NCBI GenBank assembly: GCA_014529385.2 | Contig: CM043962.1 | Span: 37,477,098 to 37,541,097, forward strand | From: Adiantum capillus-veneris | Lineage: Eukaryota > Streptophyta > Polypodiopsida > Polypodiales > Pteridaceae | Length of the DNA stretch: 64,000 bases | Direction of reading: 5' to 3' | The notes under the pieces: model-generated | Database searches by the model: none | What the model was told of the DNA's origin: nothing | What the model saw: only the letters and a program-made list of their open reading frames with translations | Part shown: positions 1 through 9,925 of the stretch, piece after piece | Layout: each line of letters begins with the position of its first letter | How positions within the stretch are numbered: the stretch's first letter is position 1 | Made by a program: the position numbers and the translations under genes

Positions 1-438
1 ATCCAACCCTTGCACCTTCCACCAAGGCCTCGTGGGGAATGCCGATCAGATGAGTGCACTTGGCATTAAATGATGTGCGCATGATTGTGCCAGTCCCGCT
101 GGCATCTACTTGACCACCCACAAGCGATCTCTTGGGTAAGGAGGCTGGATCTTGAGCTTTCACCCACTTCATCTTGACCTTTTGCTCCTCCCATAGTTTG
201 TCCCACATCTCTATTTTTGCCACATCGCAAGTGGGAGGAAGATCTTCTTTTAAGTCTCTACACTAGGCTTTCATATTGTCTAACGTTGTCCTAACCTTGT
301 GGTGGGGGTCAATTCTTGGACCCCTGTAGGAATCAGCAACTCATACTGGCCTTTGCCTCGTAGCCTATACTCTATGTTCTCCCAGAGAGCGCTAGTGAGG
401 TCTTTAATGAAGACGTCACTTTCATTAATTTGCTATAT
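1..438 (-). pseudogene. Decayed coding sequence of unknown identity, cut by the window edge
   Basis: Read on the minus strand, a coherent but broken frame starts near 438 with a segment containing KDLTSALWENIEYRLRGKG. It shifts frame near 310 and then runs to base 1 through motifs WDKLWEEQKVKMKWVKAQ and TSFNAKCTHLIGIPHEALV, with one in-frame TAG near 272. Amino-acid composition and the long stop-free run after the TAG look like former coding DNA. I do not recognise the family. It could be a retroelement domain or a captured host exon. The 3' end lies outside the window. Confidence 0.35.
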
Positions 439-1739
439 GTGACCATCTGTACATGATGATATTGCCAAAATACATTCTTTTTGAATGGCATGCATAATTT
501 TTAAAAAAATTGCTTGTGTCATTGTTGCACTGGACAATAAAAAACATCATATCAAATACAGTTCCATGGGTGCACTGGCACTCTCACATAGTTTTGGCAA
601 ACCATAATCGTGACTTAAAGACTTCAAAAAAATGTGCATGATTATATTGTTCAAACATTTCAGCAAGACTTGCAAATGATTGCAATAGAAAGTATTTAAT
701 TCCTTTTCAGAATTGTTTACACTCGTCCTCTACATGTGTGCTATGAGTATCACATTCACCGTAATTATTGGCAAGTATGGTCATGGATATGCAGGTTGGA
801 AACTATTTTTGCTAAATGCATACACACTAGGTGTTATGGGCCGTAGTGTTTAGCAAAGACTCATTTGGAGAGGCATGCACATTCGTGACATAGATCTAAC
901 AATTAGCAATAGAGTTCATGGCTTGGTTGGGGTACTTGTGGATCTTTCAAGTTAACCAAAATGGTTATTTATAACCTTGTTGATTCCTCATCAATGCTAT
1001 AAGGCATTGTGATCCCTGTTTACTAGTCATTTTGACAAACTATCTCTAGACGATGGGAAAACACACCTCAATACTGTCATTTACTTAAAGAGGATAGACA
1101 AATTACAAGTATAATCTTGTGCTAAAGGATAGCAAAGAGTGTACATTAGCATTAGGAAATCCAATCAAAAAGCATGTATATTAGCATCAGGAAATCCAAT
1201 TAGAAAGCATGTATCACTCTCATTAGAGTTTGCTTGCCATAAGGTAAAGCATGTTTCTGGCTAGGTTTAATCTCTTCATGTTTAAGTCAGGTTTTCAACC
1301 TTGAATACTAATTATGGTGAGGTTGTTTACTAATGCAATAAGATAATAAGTCAAGGAATTAAGTTTTGTTGATGAATTACATCATCATATTTGGTTTCAT
1401 GGAAAGTGATAAGAGGTATTCTTTGTGACACCTCCTCGTTGAGAAAACTCATTTCGTATACTCAAGTGATGCCTAAATGGAGTCTACACACTATGTTGGA
1501 TACAGTCCGATTACACAAGACGGTTGTAGAGGGACGGCAATGTGAAAAACAAAGATGTTATTCTTGATTTCATTGAACCTGCTACTAAATCGTGATCCCA
1601 AAAAATAAACAGCTAGATCCATGAAGGATGCCACTATGGAAAACATGAGTGTTCTTATAAAGATAAAACCATTCTTGTTTTTTAGGACAAAAAAGACTTC
1701 TCCAAGGGGAGAGTAATGTCAAGGCAAGGGTAGGACGGG
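439..1739. other. AT-rich stretch with no recognisable gene
   Basis: No sustained reading frame, LTR pair or repeat array is visible. A short direct repeat near 1150-1215 (GCATGTAT...AGGAAATCCAAT twice) is the only structure. The purine-rich stretch ending near 1712 followed by TGTCAAGG could be a polypurine tract and LTR start, but no matching LTR was found. Confidence 0.3.
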
Positions 1740-2400
1740 GTGGGCCAAGGGCCCAGATGGACATGCAGTCAAGGGGGCCCTATAATTAGCAAAGTAGGGC
1801 CTATAAAGGGCATGGTCACATGGAGAGTTGCATGCTCCAATCCTCTCAGTCTTATACAAATCCTCCCCTTTGAAATACATGCATACAACACTTCTTTTGA
1901 AGTTTCCACCCGTGTAAGTCCATTTAAAGCCTTGTATGGCCATGACCCCAAATTGCACACTAATTTGGTAACATTAGATGGCAATCCCCTCAAGCAAGAT
2001 GTAGTTGATTGGGTGGCACTCCACTCTTGTACTCAACCCCTCCTCAATCATAATGGCCATCAAGACCAACCTGCAGTAACCTCAGATACGCCAAACAAAG
2101 TGGTATGACGTTGGTCAACACCCCAAAGAATACAAACACCTTGACAAGGTGAGTTTGTATTATCCCATCAGCACACAACCAGGCATAATAGAATCCTCCA
2201 TGCATAGAGGCTTTGGTCCATATAAAATTATTTGCCACATCTAAGAAAATACATATCTATTGCAGCACAAAAATAATCGGTCTTTGACAACCACCCATTT
2301 TGTTTGAATGAAACCATACTTCCTTGATGCAACCTCCATTTTTGGCAAGGGAGGTATACATTCTTTTGGAAGAAAGGAGTTATGTTGTACATACTATCAA
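1740..2400 (+). pseudogene. Ty3/gypsy integrase C-terminal remnant
   Basis: The frame at 1850-2107 contains HAYNTSFEVSTRVSPFKALYG, matching the end of the plant Ty3/gypsy integrase core (usual pattern YNTS...PFKALYG.DPP), then an integrase C-terminal-like stretch. After a stop near 2106 a second frame around 2200-2240 contains RGFGPYKII, resembling the GPYK/FGPYKV motif of gypsy integrase tails. Upstream catalytic residues, RT and RNase H are absent. This fragment is unlike the integrases of elements A and B and probably comes from a different, chromovirus-like lineage; no chromodomain was seen. Confidence 0.5.
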
Positions 2401-3571
2401 GTGGCTATTCTGCATAGATTTATAATCAACATATCTCATGATTTTTGAATTGAAAAAATTGCATTGTGCTACTCTTCTCTTGCTCTTTCATTCAAGTGTA
2501 AGCATTTAAAGTTCTGTTGCGATTTATGACCTCACATTGACGAGCCTTATATTCGGTTTTGAGTGCTTAAATCACTCTTTTTGGACATTTTGACTATAGA
2601 AGAGTGTAATTACAACTTATGGTGGCCTTATTGAGCAATTTTCTTGCAATTTGTATGACCTATTAAATGATGGATTATGATTTTTGTACCTTGTCAAAAT
2701 GTTGTCAAGTTTTGTAGACTTGTCTCTTAGGCCTATTATAACTTAACTTAAATTTTCATTAATATCCAAGTCCATTTAGTCATTGAAATAGCGTGATGAC
2801 CTAGAGCAATGAGAAAAAACATACACAAATTTTTTGATCAGTGAGTTGCTGATTTGCTTTATTGAGACAAGCATATTCGCTTGCTAGGTTCACTTTTTGA
2901 GGATTCACACTCTCAAAGAGTCTCCGTGTCCCATCCAAGTCACTTCTCTCAAGTATTGATACGTGTATGTTAGTGCCAAAAAGCTATGTTATGGACATCC
3001 GTTGTGGGCGACCCACTCACATTAAAACAGTTGTCGAGGAACAATCTTAGGTCCTTAGGTGGTGAGGGACTTAGTGCATATCTAAACTCTTTGTTGTCAT
3101 GAGATTAGTCTTTCCATTCCATTTAAATTTACAATAAAGTAGCTAGACGTGGGTTTAGTACTTGATAGAGTCTAGAGTTGAGGTACTAGCTAGATCTATC
3201 CTTGAAGGGTAAAGAGAGTTCTTAGTGAGATAGTGAAGAATTTTATTCTTCAGATTTTCTCTATGCTTTGAGAGTGTTCTTCCATTTTTCGTTACGACCT
3301 TTATTTACATTGTTTTGTTTCTTTTTGTTTCATGTTTCTTTTTCGTATATATAGGTAGGATAAGTAGGACTTATCATCATCAAATTGGGTTTAAAAGATC
3401 GGGGCAAAAAAGTTTGAAAACTATATTTTGGACAAGAAGACTATAAATTTTAAATTTTGAAAATTTGATGGTAGAGACCTAAAAGCTGATTCAAAACCAA
3501 AAAGAGGGTGCCAAAGGACCTCAAAAAGTTCTTCCAAAGCAAACTGAGAATTTCTACTTGATTTTATGGTG
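2401..3571. other. Noncoding AT-rich stretch, probably decayed retroelement DNA
   Basis: No reading frame of note. A pyrimidine-rich stretch with TATATA near 3345-3352 could be part of an old LTR. Nothing else is supportable. Confidence 0.3.
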
Positions 3572-3595
3572 GGACATGGATCGTGCTCCGTGTCC
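3572..3595. repeat. Palindrome E1 (degenerate, TCG core)
   Basis: A 24-bp imperfect palindrome, GGACATGGATCG followed by TGCTCCGTGTCC, with 9 of 12 paired positions. Its centre is 276 bp upstream of palindrome E2, the same kind of spacing seen in the arrays of elements A and B. Confidence 0.6.
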
Positions 3596-3849
3596 ACTAG
3601 AGGCTAAAACATGCAAAATTGAGGCCAATTGATAAACATTGGTATCAATCAGCTGAAATTAAAGTTTGGGATCAAATTGCAAAATGCACTCAAAAGGAGA
3701 AAATTGTGAGAAAGCATCTAAAGTTAGTCCTTCTTACCAAAATTTAGAGTTTTTTTACTTTTTCTTATCCTAATCTAAAAAGATTTTGGGATTAGGTTGC
3801 AAATAGCACAATCTACTAGCTGGCCAAAATTAAAGTCTAGATTGATGGA

Positions 3850-3869
3850 ACATGGATCGCGATCCATGT
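3850..3869. repeat. Palindrome E2 (perfect 20 bp, ATCGCGAT core)
   Basis: ACATGGATCG joined to its exact reverse complement. The core ATCGCGAT is the same as in the palindromes of elements A and B, but the arms are different. A weaker relative, TTTCTCGCGATGAAA centred at 4135, lies another 276 bp downstream. Confidence 0.75.
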
Positions 3870-4569
3870 CCCCCATGTGAGGATTTTAATAGAGACCTAT
3901 ACATATTGTAGAAAAGACCTATAGGAACATACTTCTCAAAAACAAGATTGTAAAAAGAGCCCATTACAAACCTAAGTTTTGGGGATAATAAAAGTAATCG
4001 TTTGTTACAGAAGATCAACATGAGTCTATTGTTTCTTTGATTCCTCGTGTCTCTCTTGTACAGTGTTGCATTGCTATTCCGAGCATACCAACGTCTTTGT
4101 AGGAAAAAGGTCTTACATTCAAGGTAAGTTTCTCGCGATGAAAGTGTGATTTTAATCATGCTGTCTACATGCTAATTTTGTTCCCTATGCACAATACATG
4201 CACCAAAACTTGTTTTTGGCAAATTTCGGAATAGGTAGAGCACATCTAGAGGAAGCTCTAGAGTGTTTCGGATGCCAAAACTGACTGACCTAAAATAGGT
4301 TGTTTATCTTAGGTGCAAATTTGTCTGAGTGTCAAAAATGACATTTGAGTACACGAGAGTATTAAGGATACTATGTTCATGCTATGCATAAAGTTTCATT
4401 GCATTCGAAGACTCGTAGTTATGCCGAATCATCAGATCAAGCTTGCGGTAAGGAAAGTTGATTTTGATTGAGATTGAGATAGGTAGGAACGATTTAGACA
4501 TGGGTTTTCCAAGAGATTAGCTATCTCTTGTAGCCTCCATGCACTAGTCGGGTCAGCTACATCCCCCCC
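3870..4569 (+). mobile_element. LTR 'E', left part, interrupted by element A
   Basis: The last ~70 bp (AGAGATTAGC...CTCTTGTAGCCTCC...GCACTAGTCGGGTCAGC) align with the U5 end of the family-B LTR at 60990-61050. The match continues after element A at 23770, so this is an LTR split by A. The left boundary is uncertain because no PPT or TG start could be placed. Between 4124 and 4140 it holds a degenerate TCGCGA palindrome and a GTAAGT donor-like site. Confidence 0.55.
4565..4569. repeat. Target site duplication of element A (left copy)
   Basis: CCCCC directly before the TGTCGG start of the 5' LTR. The same five bases follow the 3' LTR at 23770-23774. The run of seven Cs on the left makes the exact register ambiguous, but aligned LTR E sequence on both sides supports insertion here. 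Confidence 0.8.
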
Positions 4570-5495
4570 TGTCGGAGCCCCATTGGTCCAACTGTTGTAA
4601 TGAGCCCATCTTGTAAAGCATATCAAATTCCATTTTTTATGCCAAAGACGTCTTATCATTTTCATCCATTCGCCTGGATTATGTAAATATTAGTCAGTTA
4701 GTCAGGACTCAGATTTATTCCCACTTTGTAATCATGAGCAAGAGAACCCCATGTACATTTTTGAGCTAAGGTGACTAAAGTATAAAAGTCACCTTAGAAC
4801 CATTTTTTGGACAACATTTTTTTGAATATTAATCCTGTGTCGTACGAGTCTGAGAGAGAGAGAGAGTGTGAGTGTGTCTTATCCTCTTCGCTACGCGCTT
4901 CTCCCTCACCGGATTCACGACGCAACCACACCATCGCGGTAGTCTCTCCGAGAGCTACGTGCCCACGCCACGCATTCGCCGTTTCGAGTTGATCGCGATT
5001 GATTCTTCCTCGAGCTTGTTTTGCTTGTAAGTAGCACAAATGGTGTCTGTTTTCAATAATCAAGTGCTTCATGGAATGAGAAAGAGATTAGCTACACATA
5101 GATACTGATAAACTTAAGTTTCGCCCACTTTTGGATTATGATCTGTTGGTCTATCGCGACAGTATTCGAGATAGCTAGGGTCCAAATCTAGTGAGATTAG
5201 ACTTATAGGTAAGTATGTCCTAGTGAGAGGATGATGCCTAGTAAGTTTGATGCGATTCCGAGTTCATTGGACGTGTAAACGGTGTTGTGAGCGTTTAGGA
5301 AAAGGGTGGGTTGCATTCTACCAGGGTTAGTGATTGATGCATCATAAAAGTGCGTATGTGTAGATTGGTCTCAGCCTGACAAGCTAACGAGATTGCCTAT
5401 GTGCACCTATGGGTTAGTCGTGTCATCGGATGATAAGTATGTTGTCTGTGTCGTGCTCGTGAGTATGAACAGGGGAGTAGTTTTGCCCTAAAACA
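4570..5495 (+). repeat. Element A 5' LTR
   Basis: Starts TGTCGGAGCC and ends CCTAAAACA, 926 bp. By eye it differs from the 3' LTR by about two dozen substitutions plus GA-repeat length, indicating a fairly recent insertion. It contains TATAAAAG at 4781-4788, a (GA)n tract near 4850-4866, ATCGCGAT near 4993, a half palindrome GGTCTATCGCGA at 5148-5159, and donor-like TTGTAAGTA near 5026. An antisense open frame (4794-5072) recurs in both LTRs simply because the LTRs are duplicates. Confidence 0.93.
4781..4788 (+). promoter_or_regulatory. TATA box in 5' LTR of element A
   Basis: TATAAAAG preceded by GCTAAGGTGACTAAAG. The family-B LTR has the same arrangement (GGCTAAGG then TATAAAAG at 60447), so this is probably the U3 core promoter of the genomic RNA. 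Confidence 0.75.
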
Positions 5496-5496
5496 T

Positions 5497-5514
5497 TAGC
5501 GCCGCTGCCGGGGA
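5497..5514 (+). other. Primer binding site of element A (tRNA-Asp type)
   Basis: TAGCGCCGCTGCCGGGGA lies one base after the LTR end. It matches the complement of the plant tRNA-Asp 3' end (TGGCGCCGTTGCCGGGGA) except at 5498 and 5505. tRNA-Asp priming is usual for Athila-type elements. Confidence 0.85.
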
Positions 5515-6120
5515 CACAAGACCTTAAGTTGGGAGATCTACGTCACTCGTGTGATGGTTAGCTTACTTTAGTTTTGACTAGAGAGGGCTTAAACTTTTAG
5601 AACAAGATCCAGGATAGAGTATCCTGAGGTCTAGTGGATAGCTAGGAATCCTGTGTCTTGCCGAAGGTCTGCGACTAGTTATATTTAGTTAAATAGAATA
5701 ATGTGGAGTTATGGTTTTTGGTTTTGAGTGCTTGTTATACTTGTGAAGAAATAGAGTAGAAAAACGCTATAAAACCGCAAAAAACAAACAAAAAAAAGAA
5801 ACAAGTGATTGTCATAAGGAAACACTAAGTGAACCTAAAGAGGCCAAGATGAGATATAACCATTAGCCAAGGGTAAACTGACTGTGTCATGAGGTATGAC
5901 TGATGTGCACAAGTTTAAGATGCAGTGTCATCAAATTTGCATCACTTCAAGTGCAATGGAGTTGTGAATTGTCAGAGAAAAGTGAAATTTGTGAAGTGAT
6001 TGAGTTTGAGGTCAAAATAAGTCCAAACTTCATAAAACTTGGGGGATAGACTTATATGGACACAGGGAACAAGACTATGCAAAAACAAACAAAAAATTAA
6101 GTCCACATTGCTCACTACCT

Positions 6121-6138
6121 AGTCTATCGCGATAGACT
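6121..6138. repeat. Palindrome A1 (perfect 18 bp)
   Basis: AGTCTATCG followed by its exact reverse complement CGATAGACT, first of three in the leader. Confidence 0.9.
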
Positions 6139-6418
6139 GGTGAAGGTGGTGTTTGTCTAGCAACAAGCAAAAAACCCTTATACCACAAGCTTAACACATC
6201 AATACAAGGGTACTCACAAAAATTGAGTGAATTTGAACACCAATTTTGACCCCAAAACTTCAAAACTGGTGTTTGGAGTCTGAATTCAAAGACAAGGGCA
6301 AGAAGTCTTTGACCAAATGTCCAAACAGTGCCAAAATTGGTCAATGCACTACACAAGGGGAGGCTAAACCAACTGTGGAGAAAACTTTGGAAAAAAGCTG
6401 AAAATGGAGAAAGTGCTC

Positions 6419-6436
6419 AGTCTATCGCGATAGACC
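6419..6436. repeat. Palindrome A2
   Basis: Same 18-bp palindrome with one changed terminal base (C at 6436), starting 298 bp after A1. Confidence 0.9.
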
Positions 6437-6717
6437 AAGGAAATTTCTGTTGGGGAACTTTTCTTTCAAATTTTCCCTAGGGAGAGCTTTATCAGGGCCT
6501 AAATAGCAGACACACCAAAATTCAAGGCATTTAGATCACTGAAGGTCAAGCTGAGGGTTAGATAGAGAATCAAGCTCCGATTGAAATACTAAAATGGGAC
6601 CAAAACCCAACCCAAGTGTCCAAACTTCACAAAACTTGGGGGATAGGCTATAGAGGGTAACTGGAACTCAAGGGTAAAGTCACAATTTTGAATTGACTTG
6701 TGCCAGAGCAAACTGTC

Positions 6718-6735
6718 AGTCTATCGCGATAGACT
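6718..6735. repeat. Palindrome A3 (perfect 18 bp)
   Basis: Same palindrome, starting 299 bp after A2. Confidence 0.9.
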
Positions 6736-6978
6736 AAGGAAGTAGTGAATCAGACACTTTTTGCAATTTGTGACTATACTGCTAGAACATAATCTCTATA
6801 TAGATCCCAGCCGTCATTTCATAATTGAAATTGGACCACCAGAAGACTGACTAAGTGGTTGCTATATATACTTGAAAGATTTTTTGGTTATTCAGGGAAA
6901 ACACTTGTGAACAGACTAACCATCCTTGTGTAGATCCCAGAAGGAGGTCATCACAACGCTATACAGGAAGAAGGAGTC

Positions 6979-6986
6979 CAGGTAAG
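6979..6986 (+). promoter_or_regulatory. Possible 5' splice site before gag (element A)
   Basis: CAG|GTAAGC matches the plant donor consensus. Element B (AAG|GTGAGT at 45226-45233) and fragment F have a donor-like site in the same place just before their gag ATG, although the surrounding sequence differs. This would allow a spliced subgenomic RNA for ORF3. No transcript evidence is available here. Confidence 0.45.
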
Positions 6987-7016
6987 CTTTAAGTTTGCAA
7001 CAAAACTCTCATTCTT

Positions 7017-9925
7017 ATGTATTTAAGGTCAGGAGCCTTTGTTAAGTTGGGAGCTAAAAGTGTCAAAAGTCAAATTAGCACCACGTCCACAGAAGAGAGT
7101 GTAACTCAGACAAGACTAGACCCATTGGCACCAATCATTGAAGAGGGTAGTGATACTGACACTTCGTCGGAAAATTCCTTCTTCATGATGGGGAGTCAAC
7201 AGCCAGTAGGTTTCAATGGTGAAGGACCAATGCCAGGAGGGAGCACCTCCCTACATCCTTTAAACGAAACCCAGTTCACTATAATCTTCTTGGAAGGAAC
7301 TAACTCGAGGGGAGCCCTAGTCTATTCTGACTATCGGGGACGCAAGTGTATTTGTATTGAAGAAAGACCGGCTCAGAGACTAGAGATAATTCGAGTCTAC
7401 GATGATGGAGACAGATTTAGAGACGAAAAGGGAAACCACTATCTGATAGTGAGTAACCCTGAGGATTACAACAGATATGGGGATAACGTGGCAAAAGGGA
7501 AAATGGTTTCAGAAACCCAAGAACCACCTCCTAACATTGATCGACCTAGAGCGCTTTTTATGTATGATAAGAAAACAACCAGGGTCCCAACCTATAATGA
7601 GAATGTAGGGATTTACAAGCATGAAAGCGAGGGAATATTCTCTTACTTTCGATGCAAGGAAACCTACCCAAATGAATTAAGCAAAGACAAGGTTCTTTAC
7701 TTATTTTCTTATGAACTGCTATGGGGAAGGATATTGTTTTTGTTGACAAATACGGGCGAGAATACAAACGTATTCTCCCAGAAGAGGTTGAAAAGGCAAC
7801 AGTTCCGGGAGCATCGACCTATGGCCCCAACGAGGTACCAAGACCCACATACACCCCTAGCAAGTCGACTAATCCCTTTTCAGAAGAGTATGACGTTACC
7901 TCACATTCTACCCAACCACCGACGTCCAACTACCAGGACCAACCAGCTACTCAGCCATCACTGCAGGCATGGCTTCGACAGAGTGCTACATTAGAACAAG
8001 ACCGAACCCGAGAGGGTTATCAAACCGCACGAGGGTTAAGGGATTTACAAGAACCACCACTCTATGCACAGTATCAAGGAGAGAGTAAACCAAAGACTCA
8101 GGGGTCAACTGAGCTTGGAAGAACACCCCGAGAACGAGTTCGGAGAGATAAACCATCTCTCATGAGAACTGCTAAAAATTATGGATTAGGAGCACCATTG
8201 GGAGAGGAACCTGGCCACTACAGGAGACCAGAGGAGGTATATCGACTAGGACGGGGAGATCCCATGATGAGATTTGGAGACCATCGTAGAATTGGACCTT
8301 CTCAAGTGCAAAAATGGGTAAACAAGAAATATACAGGAAGCAGGGATCCAAGAGATCATGTAGCAGCCTTTGTGCGTGTAATTAGAGCTGAAGAGGTGCT
8401 AGACTTTCCTACCCAATTTGCAGGATTCGGTTTAACCTTAGAGGATGATGTGGCTACATGGTTTGACTCGGTGGAGCAAAGAGACTTTGAGTCTATGGAG
8501 GAAGTGTTTGACAAGTTTATCGAGGAATTCTCACAAAGGGGGATAGCTCATAATACAGTCTCGCAATTCCATAAATTCAAACAGAAAGATGGAGAGTCCA
8601 TGCGAAAGGCCGCCCTCCGATTAAAAAGATATGTTAAGTTCTGTCCCGTGGAAGAACTACCAACTCAGTCCAGACTTATGCTTATATTTATCCAAGGACT
8701 AAGGAATGCAAATCTTCAAAAGGACTTACATATGAAAAGGAGCACTACGTTGAATGATTTAACCAAGGAAGCTCTATACCTTGTGGAAAATTGTGCGGTC
8801 TACAAAGAGGGTGAGTTCAAGGATCTTGACGATGATTCTTCCTCACAACAAAGCGGAGGCAAGTCTGCTAAGACAACACTGAAGGGGGAAGTAGCGGTAA
8901 GCCAAGAGCAGCTTGTAGAGGAAGTGCTTAAAAAGATTAACTTGTATTCCAAACCACAAGCTAAACAACCAAAATGGTGTGCGATTGAACAAAAATGGAC
9001 AAACCATGGGATGGAGGAGTGTTATTATAACAAGGGATATGTGAGAGAACGACCATATGCTCCGCAAGCTCAGGCGACATCTCCTCAAGTCCCACCGATA
9101 CCTAGATATCAAACAGGCAACCTACCAGGACCTGTAGGCATAGAAAGACCACAACCATTGTTGGGACAACAACCACCTCTACCAGGATTACGACCAGTCG
9201 GCATAAGATACACACCCACAGTAACTGAGTCGGACGAGAAGGCTTTGGTACCTATGCATGCATACTACGACGAGCCCAATGGATATGCGGCGAACTCTAT
9301 CTATTATCCACCAGACGAACCCTCTACACCAGAACCATGGAGCATGATAGGAAATACAGGACCACCAACTACTGCACAGGCAGCGGGAGAAGGACGATAT
9401 AGCCTGGATGAAAGAACACTGTTGTTCATATCCAACGGAGGCATGAGCGGGCAAAGAATTGCACACCAACAAAGAGGATCCCCAGGAGCACCTCAACAGC
9501 CTAAAGGACCATGCTACAAGTGTGGAGGAGACCATTGGCTGAGGGATTGCCCTCATGACGAAATCATTAGGGTCAACGCATATTGCACGGAGTGTGGAAT
9601 TACTCACTTGATCCCCGATTGCCCTAAAAACTCGAGCAAAGGAGCAAAAACTACCTTGAATATGCTGGGAGCGCTACCGTCCAGTGGAGGGTCAGAAAAC
9701 GAAACTTCGATTCCTGTTAAGGTCTTGACGAGGGCCCAAGCAAGGAAAAATGACAATCAACCCAAGAGTAACGATCAAAATCAAGAAGAAATCAAGACTG
9801 ACAAGTCTAGCGTCAGTCGTGATAGTCCTTGGAAAGAAAGAAGAGCGAAAATGAAAGCTAGACGTGAGCGAAAACAAAAAGATGTAGAAACTGAGCTAAC
9901 GATAGCTCGAGAGCAACTTAAATAG
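7017..9925 (+). CDS. gag: Gag of element A (one frameshift)
   Basis: Structural polyprotein. It starts MYLRSG (family B starts MNLRSG). A ~240-residue N-terminal region of unknown function runs to about 7720, where a G-run (CTATGGGGAAGG) carries a one-base frame change; the frame at 7721 continues the homology to family-B gag (VFVDKYGREYK...EEVEKA). Capsid-like Retrotrans_gag sequence lies at about 8300-8800 (FVRVIRAEEVLDFPTQFAGF, WFDSVEQRDFESMEEVFDKF). It is followed by a zinc-binding-like WCAIE.KWTNH..EEC near 8980 and two zinc knuckles CX2CX3HX4C at 9512-9550 and 9584-9622. The C-terminus is basic. It ends at a TAG found at the equivalent place in copies B and C. The frameshift is more likely mutation than recoding, since no slippery heptamer is visible. 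Confidence 0.85.
9923..9925 (+). other. Conserved gag-pol boundary stop codon (readthrough candidate)
   Basis: TAG CAA AGA here. The frame continues unchanged downstream. Copy B has TAG GAA at 47853 and copy C has TAA GAA at 28621, all 17-18 codons before a shared GGSxLVDKI motif. A conserved stop with an in-frame continuation suggests regulated readthrough of gag into pol, known in several plant LTR elements. The TAG-CAA context partly resembles the TMV-type leaky stop. Confidence 0.55.

Larger units (their letters stand above)
5515..7016 (+). other. Element A leader with a palindrome array
   Basis: About 1.5 kb without a gag-sized frame. It carries three AGTCTATCG palindromes at almost exactly 298-299 bp spacing. 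Intervening DNA is diverged repeat: CCAAACTTCATAAAACTTGG near 6028 and a close copy near 6622 are two units apart. A CAG|GTAAGC splice-donor-like site sits at 6979-6986, 35 bases before the gag ATG. Its position resembles a retroviral major splice donor. Confidence 0.8.

Noticed and set aside
4794-5072. Antisense open frame in the LTR, repeated at 23095-23346
   Set aside because: Present twice only because the LTRs are duplicates; composition follows the (GA)n tract and no domain is seen.
7715-7730. Programmed frameshift inside gag of element A
   Set aside because: No slippery heptamer, and the homologous region of family B shows different, scattered frame breaks; a G-run indel is simpler.
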